Positions 49,478-59,731 of a stretch of DNA of 64,000 nucleotides are shown here, one piece after another. The stretch lies in assembly GCA_945875435.1 (NCBI GenBank), contig CAMCKH010000003.1, positions 1-64,000 of the forward strand, read 5' to 3'. Position numbers and translations under genes: made by a program. Position 1 is the stretch's first letter, and the number at the start of each line of letters is the position of its first letter. Below the pieces are notes generated by a model. That model was not told the DNA's origin. It searched no databases and saw only the letters and a list, made by a program, of their open reading frames with translations. The DNA comes from an uncultured Erysipelotrichaceae bacterium (GTDB lineage Bacteria; Bacillota_I; Bacilli_A; Erysipelotrichales; Erysipelotrichaceae).

Positions 49478-50126
49478 AATATTACATTTATTTTATGACT
49501 TTTTAAATCTTTATGGAGAAAGTTTTAATTCATTAGCCTTGCATAATTATTTCGTCAACCAAGAAATAGAGGTTGAACTTATAAAACATAACTTAGAAAT
49601 GGATCTTGATATTGAAAATGTAGATGTTTTATATGTTGGAGCTGGCGAAGAAAGTAAATTAGAAATTGCTTTTAATTATTTAAAAAAATACCAAACAAAA
49701 CTTAAAAATTTTAAAAAAACTATTATTTGTACTGGGAATGCTACAATTTTATTTTCTAAAAATTACCTAAATATTCAAAACTATGAAATTGTTAGAAATC
49801 AAACAAGAATAGTTAAGGAGGAAGTTTTAAAATTTAAAAACCAATCTTTAATTGGTTTTTACAACACCTATGATTTAATTAAATCTGATCAGACTAATCT
49901 TTTTTTAAACAAAGATAATAAATATGTTTCTTACAACAATGATAATTTTTACGCTATTGAAATGATAGGTCCATTTTTAGTTAGAAATTACTTTTTCCTA
50001 AAATTTGTAGCAGATAAAGTAATTTTAAATAAAAAATCAGATTATTTAATTAAAGAAATAAATTTTGAATATGAAAAAAATGCTTTAACTGCATTTTTAA
50101 AAAATTATTATTCTATTGAGAATTGA
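49467..50126 (+). CDS. gatD: GatD-like amidotransferase subunit lacking the expected catalytic histidine
   Basis: GatD is the glutaminase that feeds ammonia to MurT. This 219-residue protein starts MKIKILHLFYDFLNLYGESFN, matches GatD over its length and has a cysteine at the nucleophile site (IICTGNATILF, Cys88) where the family has ICGGYQ. The catalytic histidine region, usually LHGPxLPKN, reads MIGPFLVRN, so histidine is replaced by isoleucine near 167. The start with GGAGG upstream is clear. It overlaps murT and meets the DUF402 gene tail to tail with a 14-base overlap. Confidence 0.78.
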   Translation: MKIKILHLFYDFLNLYGESFNSLALHNYFVNQEIEVELIKHNLEMDLDIENVDVLYVGAGEESKLEIAFNYLKKYQTKLKNFKKTIICTGNATILFSKNYLNIQNYEIVRNQTRIVKEEVLKFKNQSLIGFYNTYDLIKSDQTNLFLNKDNKYVSYNNDNFYAIEMIGPFLVRNYFFLKFVADKVILNKKSDYLIKEINFEYEKNALTAFLKNYYSIEN

Positions 50127-50652
50127 TTGTCATTTTAAAGTATTTCATTAAATATTTTTCAATTAGATTAAAATTAAAAGGTTTTTCCTTATTTTCAATC
50201 ATTTTTATTAATTCTTGCATTTCATTTTCAATAATATCCATTATTTCTTTTGAATAATTCATTGTTTTAGAATGCATTGCGTATTCATGTTCATCTAAAA
50301 TGGTATAAGAGTAATCAGGGTGAATCTTAATATCAAGGTCATAATCAATATTTTTAATTCCCTCTTCATCTATTAAACTAGGACTTGCGAGATTACAATA
50401 AAAATAAACACCGTTTTTTCTAGCCATTGAAATGATATTAAACCAACGATTAAAATAGAAGAAACATATTGCGGGTTCTTTGGTAATCCAATTTCTACCG
50501 TCGCTTTCTAAAATCAAACTTCTATCGGTAACCACCACCAAATACTCATCTGTAACATCTATAACCAAGGCTTTAGACCAAGTTCTATGCAAAGATCCGT
50601 TATGTTTATAAGATTTAATATATACACTTTCGCCAACTTTTAATTCATTCAT
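50113..50652 (-). CDS. DUF402 nucleoside tri-/diphosphatase-like protein
   Basis: This 179-residue protein matches the DUF402/Ntdp family of small Bacillota phosphatases. It has SYKHNGSLHRTWSKALVID at the N-terminus, RNWITKEPAICFFY, ISMARKNGVYFYCNLASP and the acidic core IDYDLDIKIHPDYSYTILDEHEY (in part), which holds the likely metal ligands. Known members hydrolyse nucleoside tri- and diphosphates in vitro. The ATG is six bases after TATAAT. It is divergent from the thiamine pyrophosphokinase gene. Confidence 0.88.
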   Translation of the reverse strand: MNELKVGESVYIKSYKHNGSLHRTWSKALVIDVTDEYLVVVTDRSLILESDGRNWITKEPAICFFYFNRWFNIISMARKNGVYFYCNLASPSLIDEEGIKNIDYDLDIKIHPDYSYTILDEHEYAMHSKTMNYSKEIMDIIENEMQELIKMIENKEKPFNFNLIEKYLMKYFKMTINSQ

Positions 50653-50658
50653 AAAAAT

Positions 50659-50689
50659 ATTATATAAAAAAACTATTTTAAGTTACAAT
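50659..50689. promoter_or_regulatory. Overlapping divergent promoters for the DUF402 gene and thiN
   Basis: On the minus strand TTGTAA (50683-50688), 18 bp and TATAAT (50659-50664) lie six bases before the DUF402 ATG. On the plus strand TACAAT (50684-50689) lies six bases before the thiN ATG. The plus -10 overlaps the minus -35 in a 43-bp intergenic region, and both genes lack a ribosome binding site. Confidence 0.6.
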
Positions 50690-50695
50690 ATAACT

Positions 50696-51295
50696 ATGAA
50701 AGAAAATGTAATTTTATGTTGTAAGTTAACAAAAGAAATACCTAATATAGATGGTGAATATATCGGGGTTGATAAAGGTTGCTTGTATCTTTATCAAAAA
50801 GGTATTAAAAATATTACTTGCATAGGAGATTTTGATTCAATAAGTCAAAAAAATCTAAAATTATTAGAAAAAGAAAACAATATTATTAAATACTCCAAAA
50901 ATAAAGATTATAGCGATTCTTATTTAGCTTTAAAATATGTGAGTGGTAAATATAAAAATATCTATCTTTTAGGATCAACATCAAAAAGAATTGACCATTT
51001 ATTAAATAATATTTTTCTATTAAAAGAATTTAAAAACGATAATATTAAAATAATTGATAAATATAACGAGATTTCTTATATCTCTGATAAAACTATAGAA
51101 TTAACCGATTTTAATTATAAGTATATTAGTGTTTTTCCGTTAAAAAACAGTATTTTAACTTTGGAAGGTTTTAAATACCCTTTAAAAAACAAACACTTAA
51201 AAGCATTCGATACTTTAGTTTTATCAAACGAAATTAAAACAAAACCCCTTATTAAAATTAAAGGGGAAGCACTACTTATTAAAAGCAATGACTAA
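50696..51295 (+). CDS. thiN: Thiamine pyrophosphokinase
   Basis: The 199-residue enzyme transfers pyrophosphate from ATP to thiamine. It has [26 protein letters not shown] with the catalytic aspartates (about 42), [12 protein letters not shown] and [19 protein letters not shown], and a C-terminal beta domain that ends the thiamine pocket. It meets xerC tail to tail with a four-base overlap. No thiamine synthesis genes are near, so salvage is likely. Confidence 0.9.
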   Translation: MKENVILCCKLTKEIPNIDGEYIGVDKGCLYLYQKGIKNITCIGDFDSISQKNLKLLEKENNIIKYSKNKDYSDSYLALKYVSGKYKNIYLLGSTSKRIDHLLNNIFLLKEFKNDNIKIIDKYNEISYISDKTIELTDFNYKYISVFPLKNSILTLEGFKYPLKNKHLKAFDTLVLSNEIKTKPLIKIKGEALLIKSND

Positions 51296-52188
51296 TTTTC
51301 TTCTATAGGATGATTATTCATTGTCTTTTTTAAATGATTTAGATTTAAATTAGTATATATTTGAGTTGTTGATAGATTTTTATGACCAAGCATTTCCTGT
51401 AAAACTTTTAAATCAATTCCATTTTCTAAAACATGTGTCGCAAAACTATGCCTAAACAAATGTGGGTGAATATTAATATTAAATTTAGAATTAAAACTTT
51501 CGATTATCTTTTGAACATATCTATTAGAAATAACACTTCCTTTTTGATTAATAAATAAATAATTACTTCCACTATAATTATATTTTTTGTAGTATGTTTC
51601 TAAATAAAGATTTATTAACTCTTTTAAACGATTATAAAAAGGAATAATTCTTTCTTTAGCCCCCTTACCTTTTACCTTTAAAACTAAATTCACAAAATCA
51701 ATATCGTTTATCTTGATGCTTGTTAATTCACTAAGTCTAAGACCACAGGCATACATAAATTCAATAAATAAACGATTTCTGATTTCAATTTCATTATTTA
51801 AGTCAAAGCTATCAAGTATATTTTCAATCTGCTCAAAAGAAAGTACAGTAGGGATATTTTTTTTAGTTTTAGCATTCTTAAATAAACTAAATGGATTATT
51901 TGTTACAATATCGTTATTTACTAAAAATTTAAAAAATGATCTGATACTTGACATATTTCTAGAAAAAGAACTGTCGCTAAGTTTACCTCTGGAAATTACA
52001 CCACTTCTAATAATAGAAATATATTCAAAAACAACTTCCTTGTCTACTTTTGAAAGATTATCGATATTTTTTGTTTTTAAAAATTCAAAAAACCTAGAAA
52101 TATCTCTGCGATAACTATCATAAGTATCTAAAGAACCACTGCCATTTTGTTTTATATGAGTTAGAAAAAGGTCTAAATAATTATCCAT
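51292..52188 (-). CDS. xerC: Tyrosine recombinase XerC/CodV type
   Basis: This 298-residue site-specific recombinase has an N-terminal SAM-like core-binding domain (about 1-90) and a catalytic domain with the first arginine in [10 protein letters not shown], lysine in [22 protein letters not shown] (HxxR), [13 protein letters not shown] with histidine and the nucleophilic tyrosine. Placement after topA-trmFO is the conserved place of the chromosomal XerC of Bacilli. The start at 52188 has GAGGA upstream and overlaps the trmFO end by eight bases. Confidence 0.9.
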   Translation of the reverse strand: MDNYLDLFLTHIKQNGSGSLDTYDSYRRDISRFFEFLKTKNIDNLSKVDKEVVFEYISIIRSGVISRGKLSDSSFSRNMSSIRSFFKFLVNNDIVTNNPFSLFKNAKTKKNIPTVLSFEQIENILDSFDLNNEIEIRNRLFIEFMYACGLRLSELTSIKINDIDFVNLVLKVKGKGAKERIIPFYNRLKELINLYLETYYKKYNYSGSNYLFINQKGSVISNRYVQKIIESFNSKFNINIHPHLFRHSFATHVLENGIDLKVLQEMLGHKNLSTTQIYTNLNLNHLKKTMNNHPIEEN

Positions 52189-53479
52189 TAAGTTCCTCAA
52201 GGTATTTTTCAATATTTTCCATACTTAATTTATAATATTCTTCTCTTTTTTCTTTATGATTAATCAATTTTTCTACTTTAAAAATTCCAAAATTCGCATT
52301 CATTGGTGTTAATTTATCAATTTTATCATTAGAAATATATTCAGACATACTGCCGATCATAGTAGAAGAAGGTATCTTGATTATTTTTTGTTTAGTTAAA
52401 TATTGATACATATTAATTCCCGCATAAAGACCAGATGCAGCACTTTCTACATAACCCTCAACTCCAGTTATTTGACCTGCAAAAAAGATATTTTTATTAC
52501 TAATTAGCTGATAAAAATTATTTAATAATTTAGGACTATTAAGATAAGTGTTTCTATGCATAACTCCATATCTTACTATCTCTACATTTTTCAAAGCTGG
52601 AACCAGACTTAAAATTCTTTTTTGTTCAGGGAAAGTTAAATGTGTTTGAAACCCTACAATATTATATAAAGTTGCGATCGCATTATCCTGTCTTAGTTGA
52701 ACCACTGCATAAGGTTTTTTACCATTATATTCTAAACCTACTGGTTTCATCGGACCGTAAAGTAAAGTTTTAAAACCTCTAGCTGCCATTTCTTCAAAAG
52801 GCATACAGCCTTCAAAAAATATTTCTTTTTCAAATGTTTTTAATTCAACCTTTTTAGCATTAATAAGCTCTTGATAAAATAATAAAAATTCATCCTTACT
52901 TAAAGGACAATTAATATAATCCCCTTCTTCATCGCTATATCTAGATTTATAATAAGCATAATTAAAATCAATAGAATCTTTCTCAACAATTGGAGCAACC
53001 GCATCATAAAAATACAAATAATTTTTATCAGTGATTTCACCAATATAATTAGATAATTTTTCACTAGTAAGAGGTCCTGTAGCTATTATTGTTGGAAGAT
53101 TTAAGTCAAAACTTGTAACTTCTTCATTAATAACTTCAATATTAGGATGATTTTTAATAACTTTAGTGATGTAATTTGAAAATAATACTCTATCAACAGA
53201 AAGAGAACTTCCTGATTTAACTTTTGTTTCCTCAGCAGCTTTTAAAATCAAACTATCAAGTATTCTCATTTCTTCTTTTAATAAACCGACCGCATTTAAA
53301 GGATCATTGCTTCTTAAAGAGTTTGAACACACAAGTTCTGCAAAGCTATCTAAAGTATGTGCTTCTGATTTTTTTTGTGGTTTCGATTCAAATAATTTAA
53401 CTTTTATTCCTCTTTTAGCCAGTTGATAACTAGCTTCACATCCCGCAAGCCCTGCTCCAATCACAATTACTTCTTTCAT
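52181..53479 (-). CDS. trmFO: Folate-dependent tRNA (uracil-54) methyltransferase
   Basis: TrmFO makes ribothymidine 54 in tRNA with methylenetetrahydrofolate and FAD. The 432-residue protein has the FAD site [38 protein letters not shown] (about 55), [12 protein letters not shown], the CPLSKDEF cysteine region and [21 protein letters not shown] near the C-terminus. It shares its first base with the topA stop. Confidence 0.95.
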   Translation of the reverse strand: MKEVIVIGAGLAGCEASYQLAKRGIKVKLFESKPQKKSEAHTLDSFAELVCSNSLRSNDPLNAVGLLKEEMRILDSLILKAAEETKVKSGSSLSVDRVLFSNYITKVIKNHPNIEVINEEVTSFDLNLPTIIATGPLTSEKLSNYIGEITDKNYLYFYDAVAPIVEKDSIDFNYAYYKSRYSDEEGDYINCPLSKDEFLLFYQELINAKKVELKTFEKEIFFEGCMPFEEMAARGFKTLLYGPMKPVGLEYNGKKPYAVVQLRQDNAIATLYNIVGFQTHLTFPEQKRILSLVPALKNVEIVRYGVMHRNTYLNSPKLLNNFYQLISNKNIFFAGQITGVEGYVESAASGLYAGINMYQYLTKQKIIKIPSSTMIGSMSEYISNDKIDKLTPMNANFGIFKVEKLINHKEKREEYYKLSMENIEKYLEELNG

Positions 53480-55458
53480 TATTCCTCACATTTTTTAATA
53501 ACACGACATTTAGGAAATTTGCTGCAACCTAAAAATATTTTTCCATATTTTGACTTTCTTTTTAAAAGTTCGCCATCACATTCATCACAAGCAATCCCTG
53601 TTTTTTCAGCAGGTGTTTTAGTGGTATCTTCAATTTTTCTAGTATACTTACATTCAGGATATGAAGAACACGCAATAAACTTACCAAATCTTCCCTGTCT
53701 ATACACAAGATTTAAATTACATAAAGGACACAATTCCCCAACCTCTACCGCAGCAATTTTTTCCATATTTTTATATGCGTTTTCAACTAATGGCTCAAAA
53801 TCATTATAAAAAGTTCTTAACGAATCAATGCTGTCAAGTTTATTTTCTGCTATTAAATCTAATTCACTTTCTAAATTTGCAGTATATTTAATATCAATTA
53901 TTTTACTAAAATATTGTTTTAATTTTTCGTCAGTAAGAAAACCTTGTTCAGTCGGAACAAAATATTTAGTTTTACCACTTTCGCTAAGTTTTTTGTACTC
54001 AACATAACCCCTATTAACAATAGTATCAATAATTGTAGCGTAAGTACTGGGTCTTCCTATCCCTTCTTCTTCTAAGGTTTTTATCAAACGAGATTCACTA
54101 TATCTAAGTGGAGGTTCTGTAAAATGTTGCTGGTGAGATAATTCATATTTATCGTATTTTTGATCAAGATTAGCCATCGGCAATAAATTATCTTTATAAC
54201 TATCATATTCTTGATAAACCTTTAAAAAACCATCAAACTTTAAAATAGAGCCATTGGTAGTAAAAATATAGTCATTATTATTAAAATTATAAGTTGTATT
54301 TTCGCTAATAGAATTAGCCATTAGTGATGCGAGTGTACGATAATAAATAAAACTATATACTTTATATTGTTCACTAGTCAAAAATTCTTTAATACTTGCG
54401 GGTGTATAATCTAAATGTGTAATTCTAATAGCTTCATGAGCATCTTGAGCATTATCATCATTTTTAACCTTATAATATCCAACATATTCTTTACCATAAT
54501 TTGATTCAATATATTTTTTAAGTTCAAATACAAAATCATTAGAAAGTCTGGTGCTGTCAGTTCTCATATAAGTGATAAGACCTACGGTTTCATTTTCAAG
54601 ATCTATACCCTCATATAATTTTTGAGCTATCTGCATTGTTTTTTTAGCACTGTATCCAAATTTACTACTCATTTCCTGTTGAAGAGATGAGGTTGTAAAC
54701 GGAAGTTTAGCCGCTCTTTTTTTATCTTCTTTTTTAATTTCAAATAAAGTAAAACTACTACCCAAACTATTTAAAATATTTTGCATAGTATCGTAATTTG
54801 GGATATTTATCTTCTTATTTTGATACTTTACAAGTTCAGTTTCTACTTTTTTACCTTCTATTTCAAATATTGATTTTAAAGTCCAATACTCTGTAGGTTT
54901 AAAATCATTAATTTCTTTTTCTTTATCAACTATCATTCTAAGTGCTACAGATTGCACCCTACCAGCACTTTTTGATTTTATTTTAGATTGTAATAACTTA
55001 GATAATTTAAAGCCAATAATACGATCTAAAAATCTTCTTGTTTCTTGTGATTTCACAAGGTTTAAATCAATTTTTCTAGGATTTTCAATCGCATTTAAAA
55101 CAGCTTTTTTAGTTATTTCATTAAAAACTATTCTATTTTCATTATCTAGATCTAAATTTAAAACTTGTGCTAAATGCCAAGAAATAGCCTCACCTTCTCT
55201 ATCTGGGTCGGTTGCTAAAAAAATTTTATCAGCTTTCTTGCTTTTTTCTATTAATTCTTTTACTACTTTTTTCTTTTCGCTATCAATTGTATAAGTTGGT
55301 TCAAAATTATTTTCAACATTAATTCCTAACCCCCCTTTACCACTAGTAGCTAAATCTCTAATATGACCTTTGCTACTAAGAACTTGATAATCTTTTCCTA
55401 AATATTTTTCTATTGTTTTAGATTTTGCTGGAGATTCCACTATTACTAAATTTTTCAT
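53479..55458 (-). CDS. topA: DNA topoisomerase I
   Basis: This 659-residue type IA topoisomerase relaxes negative supercoils. It has the Toprim motif [17 protein letters not shown] and [14 protein letters not shown], the catalytic tyrosine in [14 protein letters not shown] (about 290) and two C-terminal zinc ribbons (CPLC..C..C at about 590 and CDEC..C..C at about 630). AGAGGTG precedes the ATG at 55458; the in-frame ATG two codons upstream is too close to it. It heads topA-trmFO-xerC. Confidence 0.96.
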   Translation of the reverse strand: MKNLVIVESPAKSKTIEKYLGKDYQVLSSKGHIRDLATSGKGGLGINVENNFEPTYTIDSEKKKVVKELIEKSKKADKIFLATDPDREGEAISWHLAQVLNLDLDNENRIVFNEITKKAVLNAIENPRKIDLNLVKSQETRRFLDRIIGFKLSKLLQSKIKSKSAGRVQSVALRMIVDKEKEINDFKPTEYWTLKSIFEIEGKKVETELVKYQNKKINIPNYDTMQNILNSLGSSFTLFEIKKEDKKRAAKLPFTTSSLQQEMSSKFGYSAKKTMQIAQKLYEGIDLENETVGLITYMRTDSTRLSNDFVFELKKYIESNYGKEYVGYYKVKNDDNAQDAHEAIRITHLDYTPASIKEFLTSEQYKVYSFIYYRTLASLMANSISENTTYNFNNNDYIFTTNGSILKFDGFLKVYQEYDSYKDNLLPMANLDQKYDKYELSHQQHFTEPPLRYSESRLIKTLEEEGIGRPSTYATIIDTIVNRGYVEYKKLSESGKTKYFVPTEQGFLTDEKLKQYFSKIIDIKYTANLESELDLIAENKLDSIDSLRTFYNDFEPLVENAYKNMEKIAAVEVGELCPLCNLNLVYRQGRFGKFIACSSYPECKYTRKIEDTTKTPAEKTGIACDECDGELLKRKSKYGKIFLGCSKFPKCRVIKKCEE

Positions 55459-55498
55459 ATGCACCTCTAATACTGAATATTATATTAATTTTTTACAC

Positions 55499-56215
55499 TT
55501 AAATCAATTCTAAATCTTTTAAAAATAAAATGTTGGCACCTTCATTTATTAAATGATTATTATAGCTATCTTCAAAAATATCACAAGGAACTACATAAAT
55601 TTCTTTATTCAAATTCAATGCATAATTGATAGTTATAAAAGTTCCACTATTTTTTCTAGCATAAGTTACCAAAAGTTTGTCTCCTAAAGCCGCAATCATT
55701 CTGTTTCTAAATCTAAAATGATGTTTTAAAGGTAATGTATCGTTAGGATATTCACTCAAAACCAAACCGTAATTTTCGATTTCTTGTTGTAACAATTTAT
55801 TTTTTAAAGGGTAATAATAATTAATACCACAACCTAATACCGCAATGGTGTTATTGGTGTTAGCTTTATGAACTATTGAGTCTACCCCCAACGCTAATCC
55901 TGAAACTAAAGTATACTTATTTTTTAATTTATCACTAACTATTTTAGTAATATCAAAAAATTTATCGTTGATATTTCTAGAACCTACAATAGCTATTTTT
56001 CTTTTATGCAAAAGATCTAAATTGCCTTTATAATATAACACAAATGGCTTTTCTTTTAAATATAAAAATTCTTGAGGATAATCTTTATCTAAAATAGTAA
56101 TAACATTTTCTATTTCTAATTTTTGATAAGGTTTATTTTCAATAATGGCTTGGTAAATCTTATAATAATCACCATTATAAATATAACTATAATATATTAA
56201 AGCATCTTTATTCAT
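55499..56215 (-). CDS. dprA: DNA processing protein DprA, short form
   Basis: DprA loads RecA on incoming single-stranded DNA during transformation. This 238-residue form keeps the Rossmann core: KRKIAIVGSRNIN (about 71), LVSGLALGVDSIVH, TIAVLGCGINYYYP, LSEYPNDTLPLKHHFRFRNRMIAAL and NSGTFITINYAL. It is shorter than the usual 280-360 residues, with a reduced N-terminus and no C-terminal winged-helix domain. No other competence genes are in the window. Confidence 0.9.
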   Translation of the reverse strand: MNKDALIYYSYIYNGDYYKIYQAIIENKPYQKLEIENVITILDKDYPQEFLYLKEKPFVLYYKGNLDLLHKRKIAIVGSRNINDKFFDITKIVSDKLKNKYTLVSGLALGVDSIVHKANTNNTIAVLGCGINYYYPLKNKLLQQEIENYGLVLSEYPNDTLPLKHHFRFRNRMIAALGDKLLVTYARKNSGTFITINYALNLNKEIYVVPCDIFEDSYNNHLINEGANILFLKDLELI

Positions 56216-56247
56216 ATTATAATTATTACTTTTAATAAGTTTGTTTC

Positions 56248-56847
56248 CTATTTTTTTAATAAAGTTTTGATAGGTTCATAACTTTTTCTGTAACAATTTA
56301 AAATCTCATTATTAAAAATAATTTCTTGATGAAATTTAGTATAATAACCCTTATGTTTTGAAAAATTATAATTAGGATATAAATAATCATAAGATTTCAT
56401 TAAATTATCTCTAAAAACTTTCGCAACAATACTTGCGGCTGCAATGCTGATAGATTTTTGATCCCCTTTAACAATAAATTGAGAATTCTTATTAACCTTA
56501 GCTTTCATATAATCAATTAAATAGTTATCGCAAAAACAATTATCAACCAATCTATTTAAAGCATTATTTCCGGCTTGATTAATATTGAATTTATCAATTT
56601 CAGTTACTGGTATTACTTCTATTTTATAGTATAAAGAATCTTTAATTATAATATGAAATAATTCTTGTCGTTTTTTCTCGCTTATTTTTTTAGAATCGTT
56701 TATTTCATCATTAAAATAACCAATAGGAAATATCACAAGAGCCATAACCATAGGGCCTACAATACAGCCTCTTCCAACCTCATCTATTCCTGCACAAAGT
56801 TCTTTTTTATTCCAAAAATTTGTTTCAAACTCAATCAGGTTTTTCAT
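56248..56847 (-). CDS. rnhB: Ribonuclease HII
   Basis: This 199-residue RNase HII removes single ribonucleotides and RNA from DNA. It has the motif AGIDEVGRGCIVGPMVMALV (about 20) with Asp-Glu, NDSKKISEKKR, and the later SIAAASIVAKVFRD. A second RNase H, HIII, is at 17624-18472. The start overlaps rbgA by 17 bases. Confidence 0.94.
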   Translation of the reverse strand: MKNLIEFETNFWNKKELCAGIDEVGRGCIVGPMVMALVIFPIGYFNDEINDSKKISEKKRQELFHIIIKDSLYYKIEVIPVTEIDKFNINQAGNNALNRLVDNCFCDNYLIDYMKAKVNKNSQFIVKGDQKSISIAAASIVAKVFRDNLMKSYDYLYPNYNFSKHKGYYTKFHQEIIFNNEILNCYRKSYEPIKTLLKK

Positions 56848-57676
56848 AAGAAATGTTACCTAAATTATTATTCTTAACATCTGTTAAAATAAGATCATAA
56901 ATACGATTATAATCAATTTCACTATCAACAGTAATGATATTTTTATTTCTCCCTATTATTTTAAAAATTTCATCATTATCATCACTTTCTATTTCTCCAT
57001 ACCTTGATTTTAAACTATCAAAATAATTTTTCTTTAAAAAATCTAAAGCATAGTATGCTAGTCTTTCTTTATCTAAGACATCTTGTTTAATCGATCCTAC
57101 TAAAGCTAAATTAAGACCGATATTTTCATTTTCAAATGATGGCCATAAAATACCAGGGGTATCTAATAAATCAACATCTTTATGTATTCTAATCCAGTTA
57201 ATATTCTTAGTAACTCCAGGTCTATTTTCAGTTTTTGTTACACTTTTTTTAATTATTTTATTAATAAAGCTACTTTTACCAACATTTGGAATTCCAACTA
57301 TCATAATTTTTAAAACTTTATTTTTAATACCTCTTCTAATAGCACGATTTAAAATATCTTCACCAATTTCTTTAACTTTTTTTACAATTATTTCATTAAG
57401 ATTATCTTTTAAACTATTTAAAGCTATAATTTCATAACCTTTCAACTTAAAATGATTAATCCATTGCATATTAATTTTTTCATCAGCTAAATCACTTTTA
57501 TTTAAAATAAATAATCTTTTTTTATTACCAATCAAACTATTAAGAAGAGGGTTTGCAGAAGAAAAAGGAACTCTAGCATCTAAAAGTTCAACTACTACAT
57601 CCACATTTTTAATATTTTCTTCTATAAGCCTTCTGGTCTTATTCATATGACCAGGGAACCATTGAATATTTGCCAT
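56831..57676 (-). CDS. rbgA: Ribosome biogenesis GTPase RbgA
   Basis: This 281-residue circularly permuted GTPase helps late 50S assembly. It begins MANIQWFPGHMNKTRR; the G4 motif NKSDL comes first, then G1 GIPNVGKSSFINK (about 123), the G2 threonine GVTKN and G3 DTPGI, in the permuted order of the YlqF family. The ATG at 57676 lies just after the lepB stop. The conserved lepB-rbgA-rnhB order supports the call. Confidence 0.95.
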   Translation of the reverse strand: MANIQWFPGHMNKTRRLIEENIKNVDVVVELLDARVPFSSANPLLNSLIGNKKRLFILNKSDLADEKINMQWINHFKLKGYEIIALNSLKDNLNEIIVKKVKEIGEDILNRAIRRGIKNKVLKIMIVGIPNVGKSSFINKIIKKSVTKTENRPGVTKNINWIRIHKDVDLLDTPGILWPSFENENIGLNLALVGSIKQDVLDKERLAYYALDFLKKNYFDSLKSRYGEIESDDNDEIFKIIGRNKNIITVDSEIDYNRIYDLILTDVKNNNLGNISYEKPD

Positions 57677-57677
57677 A

Positions 57678-58187
57678 TTATTTTTTAAAACCAAAATCAC
57701 TAAAAGGATAGAGAATGAAAATTCCTGAAGTTTTTATTTCTTCTTTTAAAACATAACCAAACATTCTACTATCATAAGAAGCAATGCGATTATCACCCAT
57801 CACAAAATACTGATCATCTTTTAATTGATATTCAAAATCTTCAGTATATTGATCGTTCAAAAACTCTTCTGCTACAAAAATATCATTAATATATAATTTA
57901 TTATCTTTATAACTTATTTTTTCATTTGGTAATCCAATAATTCTTTTAACCAATAAGTTGTTATGACCACTTTTATTTAAAGTTACAATATCAAATCTTT
58001 TTAATTCCATAAATTTTTTAGTAAATACAAATGAAATTCCAAAATTACGATCTTTAAGTGTAGAATGCATGCTGCTTCCACTTACCGATACCGATATAAA
58101 TACAAAGTGAATAATAAGAGTAGCACACAAAAAAGAAACTACACTAATTTTAATTAAATCTATCAACCATTTTTTTATTTCTTTCAT
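57678..58187 (-). CDS. lepB: Signal peptidase I
   Basis: The 169-residue type I signal peptidase removes signal peptides of secreted proteins such as the pullulanase and M26 protease here. It has one N-terminal membrane helix (about 9-33), the catalytic serine in VSGSSMHSTL (about 37), the lysine in LLVKRIIGLP (about 84) and GDNRIASYDSRMFG. Its ATG is six bases after TATAAT, so it has its own leaderless transcript. Confidence 0.94.
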   Translation of the reverse strand: MKEIKKWLIDLIKISVVSFLCATLIIHFVFISVSVSGSSMHSTLKDRNFGISFVFTKKFMELKRFDIVTLNKSGHNNLLVKRIIGLPNEKISYKDNKLYINDIFVAEEFLNDQYTEDFEYQLKDDQYFVMGDNRIASYDSRMFGYVLKEEIKTSGIFILYPFSDFGFKK

Positions 58188-58193
58188 ATCAAA

Positions 58194-58199
58194 ATTATA
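58194..58199 (-). promoter_or_regulatory. -10 box of lepB, six bases from the ATG
   Basis: A perfect TATAAT is followed by six bases and the start at 58187; TTGGTC (58217-58222) is 17 bp upstream. The -35 falls inside the rplS terminator. Confidence 0.6.
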
Positions 58200-58213
58200 A
58201 CTTAAAAAAAGAA

Positions 58214-58233
58214 AAAGACCAAGTATGGTCTTT
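58214..58233 (-). terminator. rplS terminator overlapping the stop
   Basis: On the minus strand AAAGACCA / TGGTCTTT with a four-base loop is followed by a T-rich run; the stem starts in the stop codon of rplS. Confidence 0.8.
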
Positions 58234-58579
58234 ATCTAATTTCTTTGATTCTTGATTGTTTACCACTTAATCCTTTTAAGTAATAAAGTTTAGCTCTACG
58301 AACTTTACCTTTTCTAACTACTACAATCTTGTCAATTAATGGTGAATGTAGCGGGAAAGTTCTTTCAACACCAATACCATTTGAAATTTTTCTAACTGTG
58401 ATTGTTTTACCAATTCCACTTCCTTGGATTTTTACAACAATACCTTCAAATGCTTGAATACGAGTTTTTTCTCCTTCTTTAATTTGGATATCAACTCTTA
58501 CTGTGCAACCTACTTTTACATCAGGTAGATTTTCTTTTAATTGAGAATTTCCAATTTCTCTTACTAAATTCAAATTCAT
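58232..58579 (-). CDS. rplS: 50S ribosomal protein L19
   Basis: This 115-residue ribosomal protein has the L19 signatures [39 protein letters not shown] and [22 protein letters not shown] (in part). AAGGAG precedes the ATG. It sits between rplT and lepB, as in many Bacilli. It is a component of the 30S-50S interface. Confidence 0.97.
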   Translation of the reverse strand: MNLNLVREIGNSQLKENLPDVKVGCTVRVDIQIKEGEKTRIQAFEGIVVKIQGSGIGKTITVRKISNGIGVERTFPLHSPLIDKIVVVRKGKVRRAKLYYLKGLSGKQSRIKEIR

Positions 58580-58631
58580 ACTTACTCCTTACTTGTAAGT
58601 CATAATTAATTAAAAAGCGGACTTACTATCT

Positions 58632-58988
58632 TTATTTTAAATTATTCTTTGCAACAGCACACAATTCTGTAAATGATTTTTCATCATGAATTGCGATTTC
58701 ACTTAACATCTTACGATTAATTAGGATATTTGCAACTTTCAAACCGTGCATTAATTTTGAATAGCTAAGACCATTCATTCTTGCAGCAGCATTGATACGT
58801 GCAATCCATAATTTACGCATATCTCTCTTTAATTGTTTACGACCGATATATGCATATTTAAGTGAATGCATTACTTGTTCATGGGCTGTACGATATAATA
58901 GGTGTTTACTTCCAAAATATCCACTAGCTAATTTAAGAATCTTCTTTCTTCTATTTCTTGTAGGTGTAGAACCTTTAACTCTTGCCAT
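58632..58988 (-). CDS. rplT: 50S ribosomal protein L20
   Basis: This 118-residue protein has [23 protein letters not shown] and [21 protein letters not shown]20 assists early 50S assembly and in Bacillota represses its own operon by binding the infC leader. It follows rpmI after 12 bases. Confidence 0.97.
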   Translation of the reverse strand: MARVKGSTPTRNRRKKILKLASGYFGSKHLLYRTAHEQVMHSLKYAYIGRKQLKRDMRKLWIARINAAARMNGLSYSKLMHGLKVANILINRKMLSEIAIHDEKSFTELCAVAKNNLK

Positions 58989-59000
58989 TTTGTCTTCCTC

Positions 59001-59195
59001 CTATCCTTGTAACAATTCCTTAACTCTTTTAACATCACTCTTACTCATAAGTGCAGCTTTTCTCAAATGAACTTTTTGTTTATGAGTTTTATTTGCTGCA
59101 AAGTGACTGGTATAAGCGTGGTGTCTTTTGATTTTACCAGTTCCGGTAACTTTAACTCTTTTTGCTAGAGTTTTTTTAGTTTTCATTTTTGGCAT
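59001..59195 (-). CDS. rpmI: 50S ribosomal protein L35
   Basis: This 64-residue basic protein has [21 protein letters not shown] and [24 protein letters not shown], the usual L35 sequence. It lies between infC and rplT with GGAGG upstream. Confidence 0.96.
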   Translation of the reverse strand: MPKMKTKKTLAKRVKVTGTGKIKRHHAYTSHFAANKTHKQKVHLRKAALMSKSDVKRVKELLQG

Positions 59196-59206
59196 AACTT
59201 ACCCTC

Positions 59207-59731
59207 CTATTTTTTCTTTGGCGAAATAACACACGACATTGTGTTTCCTTCTAAATTCGGTTTCTTTTCAACTATACCTAAGTCATTGCATTTTTCAATA
59301 AATTCATCCATAACTTTCTTACCTACTTCTTGTCTTGTAATCAGTCTTCCTCTGAATTTCATATCAATTTTAACTTTAGTATTGCTTTCTAACCATTTTC
59401 TAGCTTGTTTCAATTTAGTTTCAAAGTCATGAGTATCAATCACAGGAGATAACCTAAGTGGCTTAACTTCTGTTTGGTGTTGATTCTTTTTAGCTTCTTT
59501 AGCCTTCTTTTGACTTTCAAATCTAAATTTTCCATAATCCAATATCTTACATACTGGCGGATTACTATTAGGGGAAACGCATAACAAATCTAAGTCATAA
59601 TCTTTAGCTCTTTCAAGAGCTTCTCTTCTCATAAGTACACCTAATTGTTCACCTTCAGGACCAATAACTAATACCTCTTTGAATTTTATATTTTGATTGA
59701 CTAGTTCGTCATTTTGATTTTTGCGTATGAT
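59207..59731 (-). CDS. infC: Translation initiation factor IF-3 with a non-AUG start
   Basis: IF-3 prevents premature 50S joining and checks start codons. The reading frame extends well upstream of the first ATG: from 59731 it reads ATC ATA CGC and encodes NDELVNQNIKFKEVLVIGPEGEQLGVL, the conserved IF-3 N-terminus. GGAGGTG lies seven bases before the ATC, so the start is an AUC (or the next AUA), giving 174 residues, the normal IF-3 length. Rare infC starts let IF-3 limit its own synthesis. The C-terminal domain includes RLSPVIDTHDFETKLKQA and VKIDMKFRGR. Confidence 0.92.
   Translation of the reverse strand: MIRKNQNDELVNQNIKFKEVLVIGPEGEQLGVLMRREALERAKDYDLDLLCVSPNSNPPVCKILDYGKFRFESQKKAKEAKKNQHQTEVKPLRLSPVIDTHDFETKLKQARKWLESNTKVKIDMKFRGRLITRQEVGKKVMDEFIEKCNDLGIVEKKPNLEGNTMSCVISPKKK

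Noticed and set aside
59207-59632. infC beginning at the first ATG (141 residues)
   Set aside because: Conserved IF-3 sequence continues upstream in frame, and the ribosome binding site points to the ATC at 59731.
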